NCBI GenBank assembly: GCA_037501455.1
Contig: CM074858.1
Coordinates: 41,723,001-41,787,000, forward strand
Origin: Lantana camara
Lineage: Eukaryota; Streptophyta; Magnoliopsida; Lamiales; Verbenaceae
Direction of reading: 5' to 3'
Length of the DNA stretch: 64,000 bases
The translations under genes and the position numbers were made by a program. Below the pieces are notes generated by a model. The model did not search any database. It was given only the letters and a program-made list of their open reading frames with translations, and had not been told where the DNA came from. This document shows, piece by piece, positions 1-9,646 of this stretch (the stretch's first letter is position 1; every line of letters starts with the position of its first letter).

Positions 1-1594
1 AACGGGCGTTCCCATTCCTTTTCAAAATATGAGCGGCCGAGCATGGGAACGGCCGTTCCCATTTTGGCCTTGCGCCGGAAGGGCCGTTCCCAGCTCAAAG
101 GCGCGCTTCAGAGGGGAAAAACGCGGGCACGTTTTGGGGAACTCTTGGGAACGACCGTTCCCATTTTACAAAGGGAACGGGAACGGTCGTTCCCACCTGT
201 GATGCAGAACAAAATATTCTGCACAAAATTACGAAATTAACCCCTCGACCCGACGACTTCTTTGACCCCGAATTGCTATAAGATATGCTAATATGATGTG
301 AAACCAAATGTTTTCATGCCACATTGCATTTTCATGATCGTTTCGACACTTTTCCGCCGTTCGTCATATTTGGTCCATTCTAGGTCATAACTCATGTACA
401 CACGTCGTGTTTACACAGGTCACGAGGTCGTGAACGAGGGACAAGCTCCCTAGAACGTATCCTTGTCGCATTTCACAAGAAAGGTGAGGTTTAGTTAATA
501 TTAGTATAACACCCTATAACCTTTATGTGAACTTTCAAGCCAAAAAGGTATTTACTTTATTTCTTACATTATTTCTAAACATTCAAAACAACTTCAAGCA
601 ATCGAACCCATGCAAAGCAATGCTTGTAGTTCGATTAATAGCATGACCATGCAAAGCAATGCATGTATTGTACCATTCATGATTGTCTAGTGGCGAGTAG
701 CATGATTACACATTGGGCCCGAGGGTACGTGTACGAGTCAACCGGGAAAGCATTGGGCTGACGGGTAGCTCTATACACACCCCTCAACACTGGGATGACC
801 CCTGAATCCACCAGGAGGTTGGTGGAGGAAGGAATCCCGCACGTGGGAGTCATGTTCCTGACGTGCGTAGACTGGATGGATAGGGCCTTGCAAACCCACC
901 ATCACCCGGAGTGAAGGAGTTCATAAATTGAATACGTGTACACCTTAACTGAATTGCTTGATCACATGATATTATAACTAGCTGGTAATGATTCACTATT
1001 GGAGTAAGGTTGGAGAAGCCCACACTCGCCAGGGCCACGGATCAATGAAATGACTTTTATTTAATAAACTTGATAGTTGTAATCTCGGGCGATGAGTTTA
1101 TATTTTAAACTTATATTGCTTTCATAGTAAAACATTACCCGAGGTCACAACGTGCATGTTACTTGTGTTATACATATATTAACTGCTTCACTCAGTCTTC
1201 CATGGACTGACACCCCACCTTTCAGGTACTTGAGAGCAGTCGTTTGCTAGGCGGGAGTCGAGTCAGGTCGCATCTCCACGGAGTCTAGCATTTCATTTCA
1301 TGTTTTGTACAGAACTTTAGATATTATGTTTTGATGTTACTTTCACATGCTGGATTGTGATGTGAACAACATGCAAGGAATGTTAATGTATTGGTAGATA
1401 TATTACCTATAATAAATTACTCAGTGCTTCCGCTCCATCTTATCGCATGTTTAGTTTAGTTCCCGCCTAGCTTGTTGGTATTGCATTGTCACCCGTTCGC
1501 TATAGCTTTGATTTATGTATGGATTACCCATTTCATACGTGGATTGAGGCTATAGTGCGGGGGTGTGGCACCTCCACGTGTAAGGGGTGCTACA
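1..1594 (+). repeat. E1 5' LTR (3' part)
   Basis: Near-identical to 4229-5822. It ends in GGGTGCTACA, the usual CA terminus of these LTRs, eight bases before the primer binding site. It keeps the right part of the GGGAACG/CGTTCCC inverted-repeat cluster (complete units at 45-60, 147-162 and 179-194) and the conserved block CACTCAGTCTTCCATGGACT at about 1190. Confidence 0.9.
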
Positions 1595-1601
1595 TCTAAG
1601 G

Positions 1602-1613
1602 TGGTATCAGAGC
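1602..1613 (+). promoter_or_regulatory. E1 primer binding site (initiator tRNA-Met)
   Basis: TGGTATCAGAGC is complementary to the 3' end of plant initiator tRNA-Met, the usual primer for minus-strand DNA synthesis in this group. It lies 8 bases after the LTR end. Confidence 0.93.
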
Positions 1614-1851
1614 CCGGTTGCAAAACCGAGGTTCTCGAGTCGTGTCAAGTGAGTCTAGGTCGAACGGCGTAGGATTACCTGTTACGTGAGAAGTTGGTAT
1701 TTAATTGAAATTACGTGAATTGCTTGAACTCTTGAATTATTTGAATTTCTGAGATTCTTTGAAGTGTGTGCTGCATTAACTTTATGAAATTATTTGCACA
1801 CATTTCGCATCTATTAACCAAAACATGCATGTATAGTGATCTCATTTCAGG

Positions 1852-2967
1852 ATGGATCATGATAGACATCATCGTGACCGGTCCCCGAGACATAGACATC
1901 ATCATCATCGTCGCCACCATCGCCATGAGGAGTCATCCCCTTCTCCACCTCCTCAAGCCCAGCCTCAGGATTTTATGAACGCTGTGGTAGGGTTAATTGA
2001 TCAGAGGATACAGGAAAGGGTTCCTCCCGTACCACCTGTGCAGGTAGCACCACCACATAACCCTATTTCTGCTATACTCCGGGAATTCCAAAATCAACAA
2101 CCCCCAAAGTTCTACAAGGGTGATGACATTCAGGCTGAAATGTGGCTTAAGGAGATCGATAGAATTTGGCAGCTCATTCCTTGTGACTCCCAGGAAAAAG
2201 CTCGCTGCACCCTTACTTTGATTCAGGGCGAGGCGTATTCCTGGTGGGAAAGTACTCAGATCGTATTAGAGGCTACCGGAGAAGCTATCAATTGGGAAGT
2301 ATTTGTTAGAGAATTCAGAAACAAATTTATTCCTCCAGCTTCACGTACTCGGAGGTTGAGGGAATTTACCGAATTAAAGCAAGAAGGAAGGTCTGTGGGT
2401 GAGTATATAGCGGAGTTTGAACGCTTATCTCGCTATGCACCCAATATAGCGAGTGACGATTTCCACAAAGCAATGCAATTTGTGCAAGGACTCAGACCGG
2501 AGATACAGGATGCTTTGAAAGCCGCTAATACAAGTACTTGGGCCAAGGCTACTGCGAAAGCGTTGAAGGTTGAGGATTCGGACAATGCAAGAAGGCCTGT
2601 TCCTCCTCTCGAACAGGACTTAGTCCCAGGATCAGGACCAGATTCTAATATAATGAAAAGGCCCGCTAGTGACTCGGTTCTACCACCTCCGGAAAGATCT
2701 AAAAAGAAGAAGTCCCAGAATAATAAACCAGTTTCAGGAAGTACTTCTACCACAACTTCGCCATCACAGTCAGGAAAGATTCTTTGCACATATTGTGGGC
2801 GTGATAATCATACTTACGAGAATTGCCGAGAACGGTTAAATCTATGTATGAGATGTGGGGGTAAAGACCATCAAGCAAATATGTGTCCAAGGCGAAGGGA
2901 AAGAACAAGAATAGCCCGAGGTATCAACTACCTTCATAGCAACTTCCATGGTGAACGGTATCATTAA
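1852..2967 (+). CDS. gag: E1 Gag polyprotein with two zinc knuckles, intact
   Basis: Structural Gag protein that forms the particle and packages element RNA. The frame is 371 codons and open throughout. The N-terminus is rich in His, Arg and Asp with a proline-rich stretch (residues 1-45). The retrotransposon gag core spans about residues 90-240 and includes the WLKEIDRIWQLIP and EAYSWWE motifs. The C-terminus has two complete CCHC knuckles (C-x2-C-x4-H-x4-C) starting CTYCGRD and CMRCGGK. The reading frame then stops; there is no protease or pol downstream. The start at 1852 follows the splice-like context TTTCAG and gives an Arg/His-rich start like the gag of E4 and E6. An intact gag beside near-identical LTRs suggests it is functional or only just inactive. 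Function is by family; activity is not shown. Confidence 0.87.
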   Translation: MDHDRHHRDRSPRHRHHHHRRHHRHEESSPSPPPQAQPQDFMNAVVGLIDQRIQERVPPVPPVQVAPPHNPISAILREFQNQQPPKFYKGDDIQAEMWLKEIDRIWQLIPCDSQEKARCTLTLIQGEAYSWWESTQIVLEATGEAINWEVFVREFRNKFIPPASRTRRLREFTELKQEGRSVGEYIAEFERLSRYAPNIASDDFHKAMQFVQGLRPEIQDALKAANTSTWAKATAKALKVEDSDNARRPVPPLEQDLVPGSGPDSNIMKRPASDSVLPPPERSKKKKSQNNKPVSGSTSTTTSPSQSGKILCTYCGRDNHTYENCRERLNLCMRCGGKDHQANMCPRRRERTRIARGINYLHSNFHGERYH

Positions 2968-3129
2968 ACATGCATATCACGAGCATCATGAATTTTATTA
3001 TCACTGAAATTATTGCTCGCAACAATGTGCTTCAATGTGAGAGATAGATGGGTATGATTGGCGGGACGACTTGCTTCTTTTGTGATAAATGTTTCAAGCA
3101 TCATTTTGGGTTGTTCCTTGAGTACGTTA

Positions 3130-3259
3130 GAGAGACGGGGTTCTCTCCTAACTTGTCCGAGAGGCGGGGCACTCTCATCTTTACCGAGAAACGGGGTTTT
3201 CTCACTTATTGTGGAAAGACGGGGATCTTTCACCTTTGTTCAAGAGACGGGGTTCTCTT
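3130..3259 (+). repeat. E1 tail array of five covarying inverted repeats
   Basis: Five 18-bp inverted repeats start at 3130, 3159, 3186, 3214 and 3242, a spacing of 27-29 bp. Arms read GAGAGA/TCTCTC, GAGAG/CTCTC, GAGAAA/TTTCTC, GAAAGA/TCTTTC and AAGAGA/TCTCTT. The centre CGGGG is constant. Bases change together in both arms, as expected for a maintained hairpin or dyad. The same kind of array lies at the matching place in E3 and E7. Function unknown. Confidence 0.85.
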
Positions 3260-3291
3260 ATACCTCGTGCATTGTTTGCAAACTTGAAAGT

Positions 3292-3329
3292 GGACCTGGG
3301 GACCAGGTCCTTTTTAAGGGGGGAAGATT
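3292..3329 (+). promoter_or_regulatory. E1 polypurine tract with upstream hairpin
   Basis: The stem GGACCTGG/CCAGGTCC (3292-3299 and 3303-3310) with a GGA loop is followed by TTTTTAAGGGGGGAAGATT directly before the LTR start TGTAACG. The purine run primes plus-strand DNA synthesis. The hairpin has counterparts in E3, E5, E6, E7 and E8. Confidence 0.85.
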
Positions 3330-5822
3330 TGTAACGCCCCAAATTTTATTAATCATAATTTTCGGTTATTATAGTAAATTTTGAAATTTATTTTATAATG
3401 AAAAATATTTATTGCATGAAATAATTGCCGAGAACATTTCAAATTACCAAATTGTCCCTAGTTAAATACTTTCTAAAACTTTGGGGACTTAATTGCATGA
3501 TTTTTCAAGGAGATAATTGATCACTTTCAAAACCTACCTATACCTTATTGTATAACTTAAACAATTGAGGGATTAATTGGCAAACTAGCATATTTCACAT
3601 GTTTCAAAAATAGATATTATGTTAATCTCTTCCATAAGCTTCTATAAGCTCATTTCATCCAAGAATTTCCAAACATATCCATCCCTCTCTCTCGGTATCC
3701 ATTGGAAGAAAAGGAAGAAGTGATTTTCTTATCAATCATCAAGATTTCAAGAATTATTCCAAGCTTTTGAGAGTTGATCATCTTCATCACCTTCTTCTCC
3801 ATTCCTTCATTTTCAAGGTTGGTTGCATGGAAAAGCATGATTTTTGATCATATTTGAATAGGTTAGGGTTTGAGTGATATATGCTATATGATTGAAATAG
3901 AATTGGAAGTATGATTGAATGATCATAACATGAACTATTACATGATTTCTAGCTTGAATCATTGAATATTTGGCAAGAATGAGCTAGGTTGATCATAGGC
4001 TTGAGACCTTGGAATCTTGTTGATATTGCATGTTTTATATGTTCAAGTGATAGATTATCATGTGTTGAAGTTGTATACATCATATTTCCAGAAATTATAG
4101 CTTTTGGGGATCAAATATGGAATTTGTGGCCTTGTTGCTTTCTTCCCCGAGAGCTTCCCCTGTTTCTGCCTCTGTTTTTCATTTACAGAGACTGGGAACG
4201 ACCGTTCCCAGCCCCAAGGCATCGCGGGAACGGGCGTTCCCATTCCTTTTCAAAATATGAGCGGCCGAGCATGGGAACGGCCGTTCCCATTTTGGCCTTG
4301 CGCCGGAAGGGCCGTTCCCAGCTCAAAGGCGCGCTTCAGAGGGGAAAAACGCGGGCACGTTTTGGGGAACTCTTGGGAACGACCGTTCCCATTTTACAAA
4401 GGGAACGGGAACGGTCGTTCCCACTTGTGATGCAGAACAAAATATTCTGCACAAAATTACGAAATTAACCCCTCGACCCGACGACTTCTTTGACCCCGAA
4501 TTGCTATAAGATATGTTAATATGATGTGAAACCAAATGTTTTCATGCCACATTGCATTTTCATGATCGTTTCGACACTTTTCCGCCGTTCGTCATATTTG
4601 GTCCATTCTAGGTCATAACTCATGTACACACGTCGTGTTTACACAGGTCACGAGGTCGTGAACGAGGGACAAGCTCCCTAGAACGTATCCTTGTCGCATT
4701 TCACAAGAAAGGTGAGGTTTAGTTAATATTAGTATAACACCCTATAACCTTTATGTGAACTTTCAAGCCAAAAAGGTATTTACTTTATTTCTTACATTAT
4801 TTCTAAACATTCAAAACAACTTCAAGCAATCGAACCCATGCAAAGCAATGCTTGTAGTTCGATTAATAGCATGACCATGCAAAGCAATGCATGTATTGTA
4901 CCATTCATGATTGTCTAGTGGCGAGTAGCATGATTACACATTGGGCCCGAGGGTACGTGTACGAGTCAACCGGGAAAGCATTGGGCTGACGGGTAGCTCT
5001 ATACACACCCCTCAACACTGGGATGACCCCTGAATCCACCAGGAGGTTGGTGGAGGAAGGAATCCCGCACGTGGGAGTCATGTTCCTGACGTGCGTAGAC
5101 TGGATGGATAGGGCCTTGCAAACCCACCATCACCCGGAGTGAAGGAGTTCATAAATTGAATACGTGTACACCTTAACTGAATTGCTTGATCACATGATAT
5201 TATAACTAGCTGGTAATGATTCACTATTGGAGTAAGGTTGGAGAAGCCCACACTCGCCAGGGCCACGGATCAATGAAATGACTTTTATTTAATAAACTTG
5301 ATAGTTGTAATCTCGGGCGATGAGTTTATATTTTAAACTTATATTGCTTTCATAGTAAAACATTACCCGAGGTCACAACGTGCATGTTACTTGTGTTATA
5401 CATATATTAACTGCTTCACTCAGTCTTCCATGGACTGACACCCCACCTTTCAGGTACTTGAGAGCAGTCGTTTGCTAGGCGGGAGTCGAGTCAGGTCGCA
5501 TCTCCACGGAGTCTAGCATTTCATTTCATGTTTTGTACAGAACTTTAGATATTATGTTTTGATGTTACTTTCACATGCTGGATTGTGATGTGAACAACAT
5601 GCAAGGAATGTTAATGTATTGGTAGATATATTACCTATAATAAATTACTCAGTGCTTCCGCTCCATCTTATCGCATGTTTAGTTTAGTTCCCGCCTAGCT
5701 TGTTGGTATTGCATTGTCACCCGTTCGCTATAGCTTTGATTTATGTATGGATTACCCATTTCATACGTGGATTGAGGCTATAGTGCGGGGGTGTGGCACC
5801 TCCACGTGTAAGGGGTGCTACA
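3330..5822 (+). repeat. E1 3' LTR, 2493 bp
   Basis: Begins TGTAACGCCCC right after the polypurine tract and ends GGTGCTACA. Contains the inverted-repeat cluster at 4194-4422 and ordered blocks shared with the other Ty3/gypsy LTRs here: CCCTATAACC...TTATGTGA (4739), GGGCCCGAGG...ACCGGGAAAGCA...CTGACGGG (4944-4993), ACTCAGTCTT (5419) and GTTCGCTAT near the end. A solo LTR of the same family lies at 32452-35100. Confidence 0.92.
4194..4422 (+). repeat. Cluster of six GGGAACG-NN-CGTTCCC inverted repeats in E1 LTR
   Basis: Units lie at 4194-4209, 4226-4241, 4273-4288, about 4304-4319 (degenerate), 4375-4390 and 4407-4422. Each has 7-bp arms around a variable central dinucleotide (AC, GG, GC, AC, GT). 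The unit at 4273 is a perfect 16-bp palindrome. AACGG and its complement CCGTT resemble a plant MYB-type core placed head to head; that reading is inference. Confidence 0.85.
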
Positions 5823-6921
5823 AAATCGAAGTAAACCGCGGATCTCTATCCGAAACAATACTAGCCGGAACTCCATGTAACCTTATAATCTCCCGAACGT
5901 ACAACTCGGCTAGCTTTGGAACTTTCTCAGACATCCGAACCTTGAGGAAATGGGCAGACTTAGTTAATCTTTCAACAATTACCCATATTCCATCATACCC
6001 TCCTTTAACTCTAGGCAAGTCGGACACAAAGTCCATAGTCACTTGCTCCCACTTCCACTCGGGAATAGGAAGTGGTTGGAGAGTTCCTCCCGGCTTCTGG
6101 TGCTCTGCCTTCACCTTTTGACACGTTAGACATCGCTTCACAAAGTTCGCGACGTCCCTTTTCATGCCATTCCACCAGAATTTCTCTCTCAGGTCCCGAT
6201 ACATCTTAGTACCTCCCGAATGAATCGAGTACCTCGAGCGATGTGCCTCCTCAAGTACAATTCTCTTGAGCTCTTCTGGGAAACATATTCTCGCTTCGAA
6301 CCTTAACAAACCAAAATCATCGAATCCAAACTTAGAATTCGGATCATCTCTAGCACGAGTTACCAACTTCTGAATTTCGGCATCCGTAGTTTGAGCTTCT
6401 AACAACTGCTGTTTCAAATCCGGTATTATCGTGAGATTCGCCAACCAAGTTCTTGAAACCAAGATCTCTGAACCTGAGCTTGAAGAACCCGCTTCGAAAT
6501 TAGCCACATTCGCCTTTCTACTCAAGGCATCGGTGACCACGTTTGCTTTGCCCGAATGGTACTGAATGGTACAATCGTAATCCTCTAATAACTCCATCCA
6601 ACGCCTCTGTCTTACATTCAGATCTTTCTGAGAAAAGAGATACTTGAGGCTTTGGTGATCCGTAAACACCTCGAAGGTTGCACCGTAGAGATAATGTCGC
6701 CACTTCATCAAAGCAAACATAACGGCAGCTAATTCGAGATCATGGGTAGGGTAATTCTTCTCATGCTCCTTCAACTTCCTTGAAGCATAAGCTACCACTC
6801 TACCTTGCTGCATCAAAACACACCCGAGACCCTCTTTTGAAGCATCCGTATAAACGGCATAACCTTCGGTACCCTCGGGTAGGGTTAAAACCGGTGCCGA
6901 AGTCAACTTCACTTTCAAAGT
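5823..6921 (-). pseudogene. pol: E2 RNase H and integrase (truncated by E1)
   Basis: Continues the E2 polyprotein after a single in-frame TAG at 6922-6924. RNase H includes [15 protein letters not shown] and the DLELAAV motif. Integrase has the zinc-binding [14 protein letters not shown]...[11 protein letters not shown] segment and the start of the catalytic core, with MDFVSDLP and later SDRDPRF. The frame ends at the E1 LTR, so the catalytic Glu region and any chromodomain are missing here. The stop replaces a codon that is Gln or similar in relatives, consistent with CAG to TAG. Confidence 0.87.
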
Positions 6922-9345
6922 CTAAAAACTTGCTTCACACTTATCATCCCATTCGAATTTCACTTCCTTCTTGGTTAAACGAGTCAACGGGGCAGCAATT
7001 TTAGAGAAATCCTTAACAAACCTTCGGTAATATCCTGCCAACCCAATAAAACTCCTGATCTCGGAGGCATTTCTTGGTCTCTCCCAACGAAGCACGGACT
7101 CAACCTTAGATGGATCAACCTCAATCCCATCACCTGAAATTATATGTCCCAAAAACATAACTCGGTCAATCCAGAATTCGCACTTACTGAACTTTGCATA
7201 CAACTTGTGTTCCCTCAAAGTTTCCAAGACTATCCTAAGATGCTGTGCATGCTCTTCAGCCGACTTAAAGTACACCAGAATGTCGTCTATAAATATTACC
7301 ACGAACTTGTCAAGAAAAGGCCTGAACACTCGGTGCATCAAATCCATAAACGCAGCTGGGGCATTAGTTAATCCAAAAGGCATAACAGCAAATTCAAAAT
7401 GCCCATACCTCGTATTAAACCCAGTCTTCGGAATATCCACCTCCCTAATTCGCAGCTGATAGTAACCCTGCCTCAAATCCAACTTGGAGTAAACTTTAGA
7501 ACCCTGCAGAATATCGAACAACTCCTCGATGTGAGGCAAAGGGTATTTGTTCTTCACGGTCATCCTATTCAACTCACAGTAATCTATGCACATCCGTAGC
7601 GTTCCATCTTTCTTCTTTACAAATAGAACGGGAGCACCCCACGGAGAAGTGCTCGGACGAATGTACCCACAAGCCAAATGTTCATCAAGCTGCGCCTTTA
7701 ACTCCTTTAACTCAGCAGGAGCCATTCTATAGGGAGTCTTCGAAAAAGGCTCTGCTCCGGGATGAAGGTCGATTACGAACTCGATGTCCCTATCAGGTGG
7801 TAAAGAACCCAATGTCTCAGGGAAAACATCGGTATACTCTTGCACGACCTCCGTCTCCTCAAGTTTGGCCTGATCCTTAGGTCTATTCAAAAGATAGGCC
7901 ACAAAACCTGTTGCACCGTCCCGGATCAGTTTACTCGCCTCAATAAAAGAAACAAACGGGCTTGACTTAACCTTCTTGCCCTTAAAAACCACTGAACCAA
8001 AGGAAACTTTCTTCTCTCGACAATCCATCTGAGCCCCATGATCATACAACCAATCTATTCCAAGGATTACATCATATCTTTGCATCGGCTTCTTAATCAA
8101 ATCAGCAAGGAAAACCTGATCTTCAAAGATTACCGGACAACCCCGAAATACCCTGCAAGTAATCAAACTACCACCAAGAGGAGAGCTAACCACGTAATCA
8201 TGCGCACATAAAGAAATAGGCAAGGACATAGAAGCAGCAATATCCCGGGAAATAAAGGAATGAGTAGCCCCGGGATCAAACAATGCATGCAATGTAGTGC
8301 CATGAATGCTAATGGTACCTTCAATCACGGCATTGGGATCAATATCGGTGGCTTCCTCCTCTTCAACCCCGAGTACATAAGCCCTAGCTTGAACAGCGGG
8401 CCTCTGATTGCCTCCCGTAGCATGTCCCGGTCTCTTCTTCGGACAAGTACTCAACATGTGATCCGTTGCCCCACAACCATAACACCTCTTGTGTAATTTG
8501 AAATAGTTCTCCACCCGGTGATTACCTTGACAATGAGAGCATTGCACTTTAGGCGAAGCCAGAAGTACCAAGGGTAGATTTGGTTGATTAGGTCTCGCGG
8601 GTCGAGGTTGCTTATTTTGAGGCTTGGCTTGCTGAAATGCTTGAAATGCCGGCCTCTTTCCAAATTTATTGAAATTCCCCGAGCTAGACCCTTGCCCGGT
8701 ATGTGAAGTCTTTCTTCTCAAGACCACTCTTTCTTCAACCCTCAAAGCCTTATCGGTCACTTTTCCCCATGTGCTTGTGTTTGAAGCCTCCAACGCGTCC
8801 TTCATATCCTCTCGAAGGCCCTGAAGGAATTGTGAGGCCTTTGCTTCATCATCATTAGCAACATTTGGGGCATAACGGGAGAGTCTCTCAAATTCGTTGA
8901 TATACTCCGTCACAGACATGCTCCCTTGCTTAAGGTCCATAAATTCCCTTAAACACCGGTTCCTTGTAGCTTTGGGAATATATTTGTTCTTGAATTCCTG
9001 AACAAATACCTCCCAAGTGATATCCTCTCCGGAGGCCTCCAACTTACCTTGCACACTAGTCCACCAATTATAAGCTTGGCCTTGGATCATGGTAAGAGTG
9101 CATTGCAATTTCTCCATAGGCTCGCAAGGTATGAGATTCCATACCCTATTTGTTTGCACGAGCCACTCTTCCGCTTGGATATCGTTACCACCTATGAAAA
9201 CCGGTGGATTTTGGTTCTTGAATTCCCGGAGAATAGCAGTAATGGGATTTCCTCCATGATTGCCAGCAGGAGGTGCATTGTTTCGTTCTTTAGCTCTTTG
9301 TTCCAAATATACCGCTAACCTCTCCATGAAATTGCCCGGATCCAT
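6922..9345 (-). CDS. gag-pol: E2 Gag-protease-reverse transcriptase open frame
   Basis: 807 codons encode most of Gag, an aspartic protease and reverse transcriptase. The gag core is at about residues 20-170 ([20 protein letters not shown]). Of two knuckles near residues 270-305, the first has lost its last Cys (ENY) and the second, [14 protein letters not shown], is intact. The protease motif reads [10 protein letters not shown]. Reverse transcriptase carries [35 protein letters not shown] and the catalytic FIDDIL. The family start lies upstream at 9450, but codons 4 and 9 of that frame are TGA (9439-9441 and 9424-9426), where E4 has CGA. Translation could therefore begin only at the Met at 9345. 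A nearly intact but inactivated copy. Confidence 0.85.
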   Translation of the reverse strand: MDPGNFMERLAVYLEQRAKERNNAPPAGNHGGNPITAILREFKNQNPPVFIGGNDIQAEEWLVQTNRVWNLIPCEPMEKLQCTLTMIQGQAYNWWTSVQGKLEASGEDITWEVFVQEFKNKYIPKATRNRCLREFMDLKQGSMSVTEYINEFERLSRYAPNVANDDEAKASQFLQGLREDMKDALEASNTSTWGKVTDKALRVEERVVLRRKTSHTGQGSSSGNFNKFGKRPAFQAFQQAKPQNKQPRPARPNQPNLPLVLLASPKVQCSHCQGNHRVENYFKLHKRCYGCGATDHMLSTCPKKRPGHATGGNQRPAVQARAYVLGVEEEEATDIDPNAVIEGTISIHGTTLHALFDPGATHSFISRDIAASMSLPISLCAHDYVVSSPLGGSLITCRVFRGCPVIFEDQVFLADLIKKPMQRYDVILGIDWLYDHGAQMDCREKKVSFGSVVFKGKKVKSSPFVSFIEASKLIRDGATGFVAYLLNRPKDQAKLEETEVVQEYTDVFPETLGSLPPDRDIEFVIDLHPGAEPFSKTPYRMAPAELKELKAQLDEHLACGYIRPSTSPWGAPVLFVKKKDGTLRMCIDYCELNRMTVKNKYPLPHIEELFDILQGSKVYSKLDLRQGYYQLRIREVDIPKTGFNTRYGHFEFAVMPFGLTNAPAAFMDLMHRVFRPFLDKFVVIFIDDILVYFKSAEEHAQHLRIVLETLREHKLYAKFSKCEFWIDRVMFLGHIISGDGIEVDPSKVESVLRWERPRNASEIRSFIGLAGYYRRFVKDFSKIAAPLTRLTKKEVKFEWDDKCEASF

Positions 9346-9450
9346 TTGGGGTGGTGGTGGCGGATTGTTATTTTCATGTTGTGGAGAATGATCCCGGTGG
9401 TGACGGTGTTCCGGAGATCTATCTCAATGGTGGTGTCTTCATGGAGGCAT
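9346..9450 (-). pseudogene. E2 gag N-terminus with two nonsense codons
   Basis: From the ATG at 9450-9448 the frame reads Met-Pro-Pro, then TGA, Arg, His, His, His, TGA. The matching E4 sequence has CGA at both places. Both changes are C to T at CpG. The frame is otherwise colinear with the 807-codon frame downstream. Confidence 0.75.
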
Positions 9451-9626
9451 ATTCTGTAAAATCAAGAAATTACAATTCATATGCATGAGGGTCAGTACAT
9501 GTTCATGTGCACTATTAACAAGAAAATAAGCAAATAATCATATAAATGTACATAACCACGTTGTCCAAAGCCGTACGACCTAGACAGACCCAACTCGACT
9601 CTAGAGCTCCGGTTTTGCAACCGAGA

Positions 9627-9638
9627 GCTCTGATACCA
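9627..9638 (-). promoter_or_regulatory. E2 primer binding site (initiator tRNA-Met)
   Basis: The plus strand reads GCTCTGATACCA, so the element strand reads TGGTATCAGAGC. It is 8 bases from the LTR end at 9647. Confidence 0.92.
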
Positions 9639-9646
9639 CTTTAAGA

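Larger units (their letters stand above)
1..5822 (+). mobile_element. E1: gag-only Ty3/gypsy retrotransposon (TR-GAG-like), 5' end outside window
   Basis: The 3' LTR (3330-5822) and the partial 5' LTR (1-1594) align with a constant offset of 4228, so the 5' LTR starts about 898 bases before the window. The full element would be about 6.7 kb. Between the LTRs lie a tRNA-Met primer site, one intact gag frame, a hairpin array and a polypurine tract; protease, reverse transcriptase, RNase H and integrase are absent. This matches the published class of terminal-repeat retrotransposons with a gag domain, which need enzymes from a partner. The shared LTR stretch shows only two differences I could find (base 204 C versus T, base 277 C versus T), so insertion was recent. 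It interrupts the integrase gene of E2; the right flank begins AAATC, but the left target-site copy is outside the window. Confidence 0.88.

Noticed and set aside
3048..3384. Frames over the E1 hairpin array (79 and 108 codons)
   Set aside because: The repeated RRGSL/ETGF-like residues come from translating the inverted repeats; the longer frame runs through the polypurine tract into the LTR.
6922..9345. Protease motif DPG instead of DSG/DTG as a novelty
   Set aside because: DPGATHSF occurs here in E2, and related forms occur in E4 and E6; as far as I know it is common in plant Ty3/gypsy proteins. Only the E4 (DPR) and E6 (NPG) versions look like damage.
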